Positions 33,225 to 43,900 of a stretch of DNA of 64,000 nucleotides are shown here, in pieces; position 1 is the first letter of the stretch, and every line of letters begins with the position of its first letter. Source of the DNA: Channallabes apus (Eukaryota; Chordata; Actinopteri; Siluriformes; Clariidae). The DNA is taken from NCBI GenBank assembly GCA_030522415.1, contig CM060113.1, forward strand, positions 18,458,651-18,522,650, written 5' to 3'. A program made the position numbers and the translations under genes. The notes below the pieces were generated by a model. It saw only the letters and a list, made by a program, of their open reading frames with translations. It made no database searches and was not told where the DNA came from.

Positions 33225-33600
33225 TCGGGTGTTAAAATCGACCGTTTTTCTGCCGGTCGTAGTGTCCGGTGAGCGCGGATGAAGTGCCGAGGGTTTTCTA
33301 CACATACATAGGAGTCAGTGAGAGAGTTCACACGGGCTTCGGTGACGTCACCAAAGCCCGTGTGAACACTCTCACCGGCTGCGCGGTTATACGGGGTAAT
33401 AAAAAAAATAAAAAAACCGTTGCATGCAGCTTTTTCTTTGCGTTCAAATACCAACGAACGCGAGGAAAACACTTCTAGTGCGTTTTCTTCACGTTCATTT
33501 TACACTTCGGAGGACCGAATATATCCCATCATCCTACAGGCTGTACAGAGGGGAAAAGGGCAAAATAAACAGAGTGAATCCAGTAGCGGCGAGTTTTTTT
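33225..33600 (-). mobile_element. Harbinger MITE fragment nested in the hAT
   Basis: The sequence from gttaaaatcgacc through gccgagggttttctacaca and the later gttgcatgcagctttttc are the reverse complement of the right half of the Harbinger MITE at 17893-18632. The outer terminus is degraded (gcctcttatcgggtgttaaa) and the far end is unclear. It interrupts the BED-finger coding start of the hAT. Confidence 0.55.
33328..33371. repeat. Near-perfect palindrome built from Harbinger TIR-like arms
   Basis: The arms gttcacacgggctt and aagcccgtgtgaac surround a ggtgacgtcacc core, giving a palindrome of over 40 nt with about one mismatched pair. The arms equal the Harbinger TIR core gttcacacgggc. Confidence 0.75.
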
Positions 33601-34089
33601 TCTCCCTACGTCACCGTATTACGAGAATATGTAGTATTTATTTATTTTTTTATTGAGACAAAAAAAAAGAGGATAAAATACACGAGAGGATCGAAATAAT
33701 GTATAAACCGTGAAAAGGATGTAGTAGACACTTCAATTAAAAATAATATCAATCTAGAAATCTATTCTTATTATTATTAAGTTGAATTAATTTAAGAGAA
33801 TTTAAGTCATTCTTAACAACTGAATGTATTTTTGTATTTTTGTTTATATACACACACATACACACACTGTAAACTTGCTATCTGCAATTATTGTTAAAAA
33901 CAAAAATGTTGATTTACATAAAATAAGGTTTAAATGTCAAAATTAAAGATAATTAAACTATGTGGCTATTGCATTTTTTAAAGTTTACTTTTATACATAA
34001 ATAATACCCTGATTTATGGTTTTATATAGTTAAGCAAAACATCAAATTAAAGCGTCTAGCTTTTACCCAATTTAATCGATATACATATA

Positions 34090-34120
34090 ATGTATGTATG
34101 TATGTATGTATGTATGTACT
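34090..34120. repeat. (TATG)n microsatellite
   Basis: Seven or so tgta/tatg units within the hAT. Confidence 0.85.
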
Positions 34121-34128
34121 GTATGTAT

Positions 34129-34192
34129 GCAGATGGCAAGTTGACAGTGTTTTATTTATATATATAAATATAACAGTCAACTTGCCATCTGC
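34129..34192. repeat. 64-nt hairpin with perfect 17-bp arms
   Basis: gcagatggcaagttgac at 34129-34145 is the exact reverse complement of 34176-34192. The AT-rich loop is itself nearly self-complementary. One arm plus its flank (atctgcaattattgttaaaaac) also recurs at 33878-33900, so it probably arose by local inverted duplication inside the hAT. Confidence 0.85.
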
Positions 34193-34363
34193 AATTATTG
34201 TTAAAAACAAAACAAATGTTGGTATGGTTTTATATATAATTATAAGCAAAACATCAAATAAAAGAAGCGCTTAACGGTATCCGATTAATCGATTAATCGA
34301 AACAATAATCAGCCAACTAATCGATTATCAAAATAATCGTTAGTTGCAGCCCTACAGGAGACC

Positions 34364-34775
34364 TATATGGCCTGTATATGCACATATATGCACCTCAATG
34401 TTGCCTACATGTGGCATATATACGCATATATGCAGCATATATACGCATATATGGAGCATATATATTATCATATATGTGCATATATACTGCATATAGGTTT
34501 CATATATGCGCATATATCCTCATATTTACATTTACATTTAGGCATTTGGCAGACGCTCTTATCCAGAGCGACTTACATTTTTATCTCATTATACATCTGA
34601 GCAGTTGAGGGTTAAGGGCCTTGCTCAAGGGCCCAACAGTGGCAACTTGGTGGTTGTGGGGTTTGAACCTTAGTCCAATGCCTTAACCACTGAGCTACCC
34701 CTGGCCCCATATAGGTGCGGTTATATGCGCATATATACTGCATATAGGTTTCATATATGCGCATATATCCTCATA
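34364..34775. repeat. Array of palindromic tatatgcgcatata units
   Basis: Units like gcatatatgcgcatatat and ggtttcatatatgcgcat repeat with variation. The array is split by a SINE (34525-34708). A single related unit occurs before the hAT at 32740-32765 (gtttcatatatgtgcatata), so the hAT also inserted within this repeat. Confidence 0.7.
34525..34708 (-). repeat. tRNA-derived SINE
   Basis: On the minus strand the head ggggtagctcagtggttaag (A box) and ggttcaaacccc (B box) form a pol III promoter. The body ends with the common teleost segment taagtcgctctggataagag and a (tttaca)n-type tail. ATAT borders both sides. The insertion splits the palindromic array. Confidence 0.8.
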
Positions 34776-35280
34776 TAGGTTCTTTCCATGTGGGGCACGC
34801 ACACTGCTCTGGGTCAGACACAGACAACGGGAAACAGGAACTAAGGTCTCAAACAAATGCTTCCCAACAGAATACTGTAGGTCGCATCGCCAAAATTCTT
34901 TCACTGTGAGTGGCAGGAACTTCCAGACTACAACATATTGAATTCTCATGCCTGTAGAGTGTATTATAATGACGTGGCGACAGTGTAAAAACACCCTCCG
35001 ATGTTAAATGCGAGCCGAAAATTGAGTACTTTTGAACGGCAAACAGGAATTAAGCTCTCAAGTGAGTAAACTAGACAGCAAGGTAAATACACAAAACTTA
35101 CCGTCAAATTATTTTTTTTCCTCAATAACTATATATATATATATATATAATTATTATTATTATTATTATTATTATTTTAAGCACCATGGCAAATCTCTTG
35201 TAGTCAATTTTTTAACCTGTTTTAAACACATACACACATGCATACACATTTTTATAGAAATGCACTTAGTTAATTTAATT
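34776..35280. other. Noncoding, simple repeats only
   Basis: An (AT)n run at 35131-35148 leads into (ATT)n at 35149-35177. No gene seen. Confidence 0.5.
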
Positions 35281-35800
35281 TGCCTTACATTGTTGAATGA
35301 GGATGGGTTCCACAACCAAAAATCAACATTGATTCAATGTTTGTCTTTTCAACACTGAAAAGCATTGAATTATCAACATTGATTCAACATTATTTAGCAT
35401 TGAAAAATCAACCTCAACCAAAATGATGATTCTGATGAAATTTCAACATTGAATCAATGTCACCTTGCTATCTGGGATACCACCGGTGTTGTGTCGAAGT
35501 TTGTTCTCAACAATATTTTTATTGATTTTAACAGGGATAAAACAGGGTAAACATGTAATATTTTAATGCAGGTTTTATAATCCCCTTATAAACCCTATAA
35601 CACCCACCCCGTCCCTCCCCGACTCCAAGCCAGTTTTACAAGCATAAGAAAGGCTAAACGCCAGGCATTGAGAGAAACCAAAAAAGAAAAAAGAATATGG
35701 AGCTGGAAGTTTTTTGGTTCTACGTGCAAAAAAAAATAAAGAGGAATAAAAAGGGGAAAGAAAGCAAACAAACAAGTAATTAAATAAGACAGGAATCAAA

Positions 35801-38800
35801 CTATAAATGTATATGAAAAAAGTGAAGGAAGGGCCCCCACACCTGTTGAAATTTAAAGTCTGAGTAATGAATTGAGTAGTGAATCTTCTCCAGGGACAGA
35901 CAGGACATGATATCTCTGAGCCACTGGGCGTGAGTGGGTGACGTGGCATCCTTCCACTTGAATAAAAGAGAACGCCTGGCCAGGAGTGTCGCAAAAGATA
36001 ACAATCTCTTTTTGGCTGGACTTAGACTCTTACCCTCTTCTCCAGTGACACCAAAAAGAGCAATCAGAGGGTCTGGTTCAAGATTGCAATTCAATATGAA
36101 GGACAGGGTCTTAAAAACATCCCTCCAGAATTTTTCCAAATTCGGGCATGTCCAGTACATATGAATAAGAGACGCCTCTCCGCTTTTACATTTATTACAG
36201 CAAGGATCAATGTCTGGGTAGAAACGGGAGAGTTTAAGTTTAGAGAAATGAGCCCTGTGTACAACCTTAAACTGTAATAAAGAGTGGCGGGCACATAAGG
36301 AGGTTGAGTTGATAAGTTTAAGAATTGAATTCCAAGTATCATCTGATAGTGACAGATTTAAATCGTTCTCCCAAGCAGTTTTAATTTTACACAGAGGGGT
36401 GTGACTCGAAGCCATCAATCCACCATAAATAGTGGATATTAGGCCTTTACGCAGCGGAGACAAACAGAGGAGATTATCTAGAATGTTTGCAGCAGGAGCC
36501 TCAGGGAAATTTGGTATTAAAGAGCGAATGAAGTGTCTTACTTGCAGATATCTGAAAAAATGAGAATTGGGTAAGTTAAACCTTTCGGAAAGCTGTTCAA
36601 ATGATGCAAACTTATGGTCAACGAACAGGTTTTTGCAAAGCTTGATGCCCTTATTGTACCATTCCTGAAACACTGAGTCATGTAAAGAAGGTTGGAAGAG
36701 ATGGTTAGAGACGATAGGACTGGACAGAGAAAAGCCCAGAAGGCCGCTGTGCTTTCTGAACTGAGCCCATACTCTCAAGGTATGCACCACTACTGAGTTA
36801 TTGATTAATTTAATTGAGGGGATGGGGAGAGCAGATCCAAGGAGTGCAGAGACAGAGAGATTTTTGACAGACTTTATCTCCATTTCCACCCAGGCAGGCC
36901 GATTAGGTTGGTTATGAAAATATGACCAAAAGATGACAGATCGAATGTTTGCTGCCCAGTAGTAGAAACGAAAATTAGGTAGAGCCATGCCACCGTCTCT
37001 TTTAGATCTTTGAAGTAGGGACTTATTCAATCGTGGATGTTTACCTTTCCAAAGGTAAGAAGATATAATTGAGTCTAACGCGCCAAAGTAAGATTTGGGA
37101 ATAAAAACAGGTACAGACTGAAAGAGATATAAAAATTTAGGGAGAATACTCATTTTAATGGCATTAATGCGGCCCACCAGGGACATGGACAGTGGTGACC
37201 ATCGTCCCAAGTCCTTTCTTGTTTGGTTCAACAACCTAATAAAATTTTCTTTAAAGAGGTGTTTATGTTTCCTTGTGATTGTAATACCAAGATAGGTAAA
37301 CTGATTTTTCACAATGTTGAATGGAAAATTGTGCATACCAGTTGTTACTGCTGTATTATCTAGCAGAAAAAGTTCACTTTTGTGCAAATTTAATTTATAT
37401 CCTGAAAAATAGCTAAATTCCCTGAGCAATGACAGCACAGGTGGCAGAGAGGAGACTGGATTCGATAAAAAAAGTAGAAGATCATCTGCATAAAGGGAAA
37501 CTTTATGTTCTTCTCCCTGCCTCCAAATCCCAGATATATCTCTACAGCTTCGGAATGCAATTGCTAGTGGCTCAATGGCGAGGTTAAAGAGCAATGGGCT
37601 AAGGGGACATCCCTGACGAGTTCCCCGCTGAAGACTGAATGGTTGAGACTGTTGAGCATTTGTCAGAACTGAGGCAGTAGGGCTTGAATATAATAATTTA
37701 ACCCAAGTGATAAAACTTGGACCAAAATTGAATTTTTCTAAAGCCCTGAATAAATACTCCCATTCCACACGATCAAAAGCCTTTTCAGCATCCAAAGAAA
37801 GGACACACTCAGGGGTCTCCTCTGATGGTGTGTACCAGATATCCATAAGGCGTCGAATGTTAAAGTAAGAATAACGATTTTTAACAAAACCGGTCTGGTC
37901 CTCAGATATAATTGAGGGTAGAACATTCTCTAATCTACGAGCCAAGACTTTAGCAAGGATTTTAACATCCACATTAAGAAGAGAGATTGGTCTATATGAG
38001 GAGCACTCTGTTGGGTCCTTATCCTTCTTTGCTATGAGGGTGATGCGAGCCTCATTAAATGACGCAGGCATCTTACCTTGCTTGAAAGATTCAGATAGAA
38101 CCAAAGCTAGTTGTGGTGCAAGGTATGAGGAGAATGATTTAAAAAACTCTGCAGGGAACCCGTCAGGACCCGGGGACTTACCAGATTGCAATGAGGAGAT
38201 AGCTGAACTGATTTCCTCTTGTGATATGGGCTCTTCTAATCTTAATCTAGAATCAGGGGACAGTGTTGGGATATTTAGTTGAGTCAAGAAATTCTCAACT
38301 GCACTATGGTCCCTTGGGAACTCAGAAGTATATAATCGAGAATAAAAATTCCTGAATGCATCATTAATTTTAGAATGGTCCGTAGTGATGGTACCATCCT
38401 CCATCCGAATTTTCGTAATTTGTTGCTGTGCTCTAAATCCTTTTAACTGATTAGCTAAAAGTTTCCCAGATTTGTCACCATGAATGTAAAATTGGCTCCT
38501 ACTCTTTAATAATTGCCGTTCAATTACATGCGTTGAAATAAGTTCAAACTTAGTTTGCACTTCTACGCGTTTTTTATAGAGATCGGGGTTTTTAAATAGA
38601 GCATACTGCTGGTCAATTTCTTTAATTTGGTTGGTCAAATCTTTTCGTTCTTTATATGCCTTCCTTTTCATATTTGCAGTGTATGAAATTATCTGTCCCC
38701 TGAGGTAGGCTTTCAGAGCATCCCAAACAACCAAACGTGACACTTCAGGTGTTTCATTTGTGGTGAAGAAAAAAACGATCTGGTCTTCCATAAATTTTAC

Positions 38801-39340
38801 AAAATCGTCCTCCATCAGCAACGATGAATTAAAGCGCCAATGTTTAGTAACTTGAGGGAGATCGGGGAGTTTTATAGACATAACAACTGGAGCATGATCT
38901 GATATCACAATGCTCTGATAAGCACAAGAAGTAACCATTGGGATCAGTTGATTATCTATAAAGAAATAATCAATTCTGGAGAAAGTATGATGAACATGTG
39001 AGAAAAAGGAGTATTCTCTCTTTTTTGAATTAAGGAAGCGCCATATGTCAGAGATACCAAAGCTGCAGAGATAGGACTGAAGTAGCGTGGCGGATTTACT
39101 CAGAGGTATAGGATTGGGAGATGACCTGTCAAGTGATGGATCTAAACAGCAGTTAAAGTCTCCCCCTAATATAAGAGAGTATGAGCTCAGATCAGGTAGA
39201 AGAGAGAAAAAATGTTCAAAGAAGGAGACATCGTCATAATTAGGGGCATATAAATTAGCCAACACTACATTAGTATTAAATAACTTCCCTGAAACAATGA
39301 TATAACGACCTTGTATATCCGTAATAACATTATGATGCTC
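35801..39340 (-). pseudogene. LINE-B outer ORF2, 3' part (most of endonuclease, all of RT)
   Basis: The frame runs to the normal ORF2 stop and begins where the inner LINE interrupts it. Read from 39340 down it has the rest of the APE endonuclease (GGDFN, SRIDYFF, SDHAP), the RT (KSPGPDG, LSLDAEKAFD, RGTRQGCPLSP, YADD) and the C-terminal CX2CX8HX4C knuckle (CNKCKSGEASLIHMYWTC). No internal stop is seen over about 1180 codons. Differences from the inner copy are scattered single residues (for example WYTPS against LYTPS, LPNFRF against LPNLRF). It is broken only by the insertion, which removes the first ~80 residues. A chance ATG inside the inner LINE's 5' end (39376) could open the frame but lacks N21/E50-equivalent endonuclease residues. 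Confidence 0.92.
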
Positions 39341-39376
39341 AAAAGAGATGTTTGGGGACTTCCGGTTAGCAGCCAC

Positions 39377-39393
39377 ATGGAGTAGGACGTGTT
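39377..39393 (+). promoter_or_regulatory. Conserved 5'-UTR motif, LINE-B inner
   Basis: The same 17-nt string as at 6384-6400 of LINE-A, atggagtaggacgtgtt, begins 20 nt from the element 5' end. Confidence 0.5.
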
Positions 39394-39516
39394 AGTTAGG
39401 TGCTCCGACAGTTTCGAATTTCTTCACTCCCTTATTCGTCTCTAAATGTTAAATTAAAATCTTAGTTGACAATAACTTTATACTCTACCCCACGGTTATA
39501 TGTTTTTTCATTTGCG

Positions 39517-40314
39517 ATGGCTACCAGGAGTGTTAAAGCCGTGAAAAAGGACGACACTGCGACCCCTCTAACAGTCGAGGCTATCTCTGCGCTGTTAGAG
39601 CAACATCGTGATGCGTTAGCGGCTGAGTTTAAATCCTCGTTTAGTTTATTAGAAATTAAACTGGATCAGATTCAGGCCCAAGTAGCGGACCATGGACAGC
39701 GCTTACCGTCATTAGAACTCGCTACAGACGACCTGAGTCAGCGTGTGACGGAGCTGGAGAACATCTGCTCCGGACTTCGGGAAAACAACTTAAAGTTAAC
39801 GTCCAAGGTTGTAGACTTAGAAGGCCGGAGCAGGAGACAAAACCTGCGTGTTCTGGGTCTCCCGGAAGGTACTGAAGGTGGACTCCCTACCGAGTTCTTC
39901 TCCAAGTTTCTGTGCGAGGTGTTTGGGACTGAGACGCTGCCATCCCCGCCGGAGATTGACCGAGCCCACCGAATACCTGCATCCAAACCCGCTTCAGGAC
40001 AGAGACCTCGGCCCGTCATTCTCCGCGTGCACCGGAGCCAGGTGAAAGACCTTCTGATTCGGGAAGCTCGGCGGAGAGGGAAGCTGGAATACCGCGGTCA
40101 GCAGCTCCGCATAGTGGAAGACTACACTCCCGAAGTTTTAAACCAGCGAGCCGAGTATAGAGGAGTGATGAGTGAGTTATACAGCCGTGGTCTCCGGCCT
40201 TCTCTGCTGTATCCAGCGCGGCTCCGGATCACTCTCTCTACCGGACAGAAGAAGTGGCTCCGCTCGGTAGAAGAGGCGCAGAAACACATAGACAGTCTGC
40301 CGAAAACTGCGTAG
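39517..40314 (+). CDS. LINE-B inner ORF1 protein (L1 ORF1p-like)
   Basis: From the ATG at 39517 (gcgATGG, a good context) the product is 265 residues; an in-frame ATG at 39466 would add a 17-residue hydrophobic lead that lacks family resemblance. The protein has a short basic N-terminus (ATRSVKAVKK), a coiled coil (about 20-110: SLLEIKLDQIQAQVADHGQR and following heptads), an RRM-like segment starting RSRRQNLRVLGLPEG (about 117 on), a HRIPAS motif, and a C-terminal domain with LLYPARLRI. It should bind LINE RNA as a chaperone. Intact. The outer copy differs at three residues in the long frame. Confidence 0.9.
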   Translation: MATRSVKAVKKDDTATPLTVEAISALLEQHRDALAAEFKSSFSLLEIKLDQIQAQVADHGQRLPSLELATDDLSQRVTELENICSGLRENNLKLTSKVVDLEGRSRRQNLRVLGLPEGTEGGLPTEFFSKFLCEVFGTETLPSPPEIDRAHRIPASKPASGQRPRPVILRVHRSQVKDLLIREARRRGKLEYRGQQLRIVEDYTPEVLNQRAEYRGVMSELYSRGLRPSLLYPARLRITLSTGQKKWLRSVEEAQKHIDSLPKTA

Positions 40315-40744
40315 TGCACTGTATTATTATTATTATTTTAATACGTGATACTACAGTTCTCAGGAAAGTACCATTTTTAACCTAAAATCTGGCCATGTTT
40401 ACGTCTTTCCCGGTAAGAGTGTTGTGTTAAACCTGTGAAGGGGTTATTATTATTATTTTTATATTACTATTTTTTCTATTTTTAATCACGTGTGATTTAC
40501 ATGTTTGTATATTTAGAGTTACAATGTGACGTGGGGGGAGGGGTGGTGGTGGTGTGTTTTTCTCTCATTGAGAGATTTCAGTATTGGAGTGTTGAAATGT
40601 TTTATTTATATATTTAATTCTTAGTTTCTGTAAGTTGTGTCGGAGCAGAAGATGGGGTGGTTAGCGGCAGGAGGATTAGTTGGGTGGAAGATGGAGGAAT
40701 GGAAGAGCTTGCTGCTGTGTTTATTAGCAGCTATCTTTGTTTGT

Positions 40745-40810
40745 TGGGGTGTAGTGGGGTGTGTGGGGGAGGGGTGCGGGGGGCAGGGGTGTGGGGGGGA
40801 GGGGTGGGGG
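40745..40810 (+). promoter_or_regulatory. G-rich tract upstream of LINE-B ORF2
   Basis: About 66 nt of sense-strand sequence is dominated by G-runs of 4-7 (more than eight runs) and ends 134 nt before the ORF2 ATG. Strong G-quadruplex potential. The outer copy has the equivalent as C-runs at about 45411-45483 with a small length difference. Confidence 0.45.
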
Positions 40811-40943
40811 ATCTCCAAAGCCAGTATTGTGTTAGTTCTTTGTATACTGTGTATTTTTAACACGTTGTTCTGTGTTTTACACTTTAAGGCTGACGTCAGG
40901 CATCTTATTCATGTTTATCTACCTGCATTTTCTCTCAGGGAGA

Positions 40944-43900
40944 ATGAATAGTTCTTTAAACTTTGTGAGCTGGAATGTTAAGGGTTTAAACCATCCGGTG
41001 AAGAGAAGGAAGGTGCTCTCACACCTTAAACAACTTAACACTGCAATCGCATTTTTACAAGAAACTCACATTCGCAGTTCTGATAATTCTCGCCTTATGT
41101 CACGCTGGGGTGGGCAGCACTACCACTCAACCTTTCAGGCCAAAGCTAGGGGTGTCTCAATTCTCATTAACCCAAACATCTCTTTTGAGCATCATAATGT
41201 TATTACGGATATACAAGGTCGTTATATCATTGTTTCAGGGAAGTTATTTAATACTAATGTAGTGTTGGCTAATTTATATGCCCCTAATTATGACGATGTC
41301 TCCTTCTTTGAACATTTTTTTTCTCTTCTGCCTGATCTGAGCTCATACTCTCTCATATTAGGGGGAGACTTTAACTGCTGTTTAGATCCATCACTTGACA
41401 GGTCATCTCCCAATCCTATACCTCCGAGTAAATCCGCCACGCTACTTCAGTCCTATCTCTGCAGCTTTGGTATCTCTGACATATGGCGCTTCCTTAATCC
41501 AAAAAAGAGAGAATACTCCTTTTTCTCACATGTTCATCATACTTTCTCCAGAATTGATTATTTCTTTATAGATAATCAACTGATCCCAATGGTTACTTCT
41601 TGTGCTTATCAGAGCATTGTGATATCAGATCATGCTCCAGTTGTTATGTCTATAAAACTCCCCGATCTCCCTCAAGTTACTAAACATTGGCGCTTTAATT
41701 CATCGTTGCTGATGGAGGACGATTTTGTAAAATTTATGGAAGACCAGATCGTTTTTTTCTTCACCACAAATGAAACACCTGAAGTGTCACGTTTGGTTGT
41801 TTGGGATGCTCTGAAAGCCTACCTCAGGGGACAGATAATTTCATACACTGCAAATATGAAAAGGAAGGCATATAAAGAACGAAAAGATTTGACCAACCAA
41901 ATTAAAGAAATTGACCAGCAGTATGCTCTATTTAAAAATCCCGATCTCTATAAAAAACGCGTAGAAGTGCAAACTAAGTTTGAACTTATTTCAACGCATG
42001 TAATTGAACGGCAATTATTAAAGAGTAGGAGCCAATTTTACATTCATGGTGACAAATCTGGGAAACTTTTAGCTAATCAGTTAAAAGGATTTAGAGCACA
42101 GCAACAAATTACAAAAATTCGGATGGAGGATGGTACCATCACTACGGACCATTCTAAAATTAATGATGCATTCAGGAATTTTTATTCTCGATTATATACT
42201 TCTGAGTTCCCAAAGGACCATAGTGCAGTTGAGAATTTCTTGACTCAACTAAATATCCCAACACTGTCCCCTGATTCTAGATTAAGATTAGAAGAGCCCA
42301 TATCACAAGAGGAAATCAGTTCAGCTATCTCCTCATTGCAATCTGGTAAGTCCCCGGGTCCTGACGGGTTCCCTGCAGAGTTTTTTAAATCATTCTCCTC
42401 ATACCTTGCACCACAACTAGCTTTGGTTCTATCTGAATCTTTCAAGCAAGGTAAGATGCCTGCGTCATTTAATGAGGCTCGCATCACCCTCATAGCAAAG
42501 AAGGATAAGGACCCAACAGAGTGCTCCTCATATAGACCAATCTCTCTTCTTAATGTGGATGTTAAAATCCTTGCTAAAGTCTTGGCTCGTAGATTAGAGA
42601 ATGTTCTACCCTCAATTATATCTGAGGACCAGACCGGTTTTGTTAAAAATCGTTATTCTTACTTTAACATTCGACGCCTTATGGATATCTTGTACACACC
42701 ATCAGAGGAGACCCCTGAGTGTGTCCTTTCTTTGGATGCTGAAAAGGCTTTTGATCGTGTGGAATGGGAGTATTTATTCAGGGCTTTAGGAAAATTTAAT
42801 TTTGGTCCAAGTTTTATCACTTGGGTTAAATTATTATATTCAAGCCCCACTGCCTCAGTTCTGACAAATGCTCAACAGTCTCAACCATTCAGTCTTCAGC
42901 GGGGAACTCGTCAGGGGTGTCCCCTTAGCCCATTGCTCTTTAACCTCGCCATTGAGCCACTAGCAATTGCATTCCGAAGCTGTAGAGATATATCTGGGAT
43001 TTGGAGGCAGGGAGAAGAACATAAAGTTTCCCTTTATGCAGATGATCTTCTACTTTTTTTATCGAATCCAGTCTCCTCTCTGCCACCTGTGCTGTCATTG
43101 CTTAGGGAATTTAGCTATTTTTCAGGATATAAATTAAATTTGCACAAAAGTGAACTTTTTCTGCTAGATAATACAGCAGTAACAACTGGTATGCACAATT
43201 TTCCATTCAACATTGTGAAAAATCAGTTTACCTATCTTGGTATTACAATCACAAGGAAACATAAACACCTCTTTAAAGAAAATTTTATTAGGTTGTTGAA
43301 CCAAACAAGAAAGGACTTGGGACGATGGTCACCACTGTCCATGTCCCTGGTGGGCCGCATTAATGCCATTAAAATGAGTATTCTCCCTAAATTTTTATAT
43401 CTCTTTCAGTCTGTACCTGTTTTTATTCCCAAATCTTACTTTGGCGCGTTAGACTCAATTATATCTTCTTACCTTTGGAAAGGTAAACATCCACGATTGA
43501 ATAAGTCCCTACTCCAAAGATCTAAAAGAGACGGTGGCATGGCTCTACCTAATCTTCGTTTCTACTACTGGGCAGCAAACATTCGATCTGTCATCTTTTG
43601 GTCATATTTTCATAACCAACCTAATCGGCCTGCCTGGGTGGAAATGGAGATAAAGTCTGTCAAAAATCTCTCTGTCTCTGCACTCCTTGGATCTGCTCTC
43701 CCCATCCCCTCAATTAAATTAATCAATAACTCAGTAGTGGTGCATACCTTGAGAGTATGGGCTCAGTTCAGAAAGCACAGCGGTCTTCTAGGCTTCTCTC
43801 TGTCCAGTCCTATCGTCTCTAACCATCTCTTCCAACCTTCTTTACATGACTCAGTGTTTCAGGAATGGTACAATAAGGGCATCAAGCTTTGCAAGGACCT

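Larger units (their letters stand above)
32983..34354 (+). mobile_element. hAT transposon (tagggctgcaac family) with perfect 8-bp duplication
   Basis: The ends tagggctgcaac and gttgcagccctaca are inverted. The duplication caggagac is perfect (32975-32982 and 34355-34362). Subterminal aatcgataa/ttatcgatt repeats occur at both ends. The ATG at 33139 opens a BED-like N-terminus (KSARPKSSKVWEQFTLK), cut short by a Harbinger fragment. The rest of the transposase is missing. Confidence 0.9.
27747..35477. mobile_element. Candidate large DNA element with CCCAGATAGC inverted ends
   Basis: The string tcccagatagca at 27747-27758 reappears inverted (tgctatctggga) at 35466-35477. About 200-250 nt inside each end is filled with permutations of attgaatcaatgttgaaatt (27765-28000; 35290-35465), so the two ends look like one pair of long subterminal arrays. 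Between them lie piggyBac-like transposase debris on the minus strand, a candidate spliced exon, a Tc1 MITE, a hAT, a Harbinger fragment and a SINE. No duplication longer than AT is visible and there is no TTAA, so the link between these ends and the piggyBac debris is unproven. Two separate MITE copies are the alternative. Confidence 0.4.
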
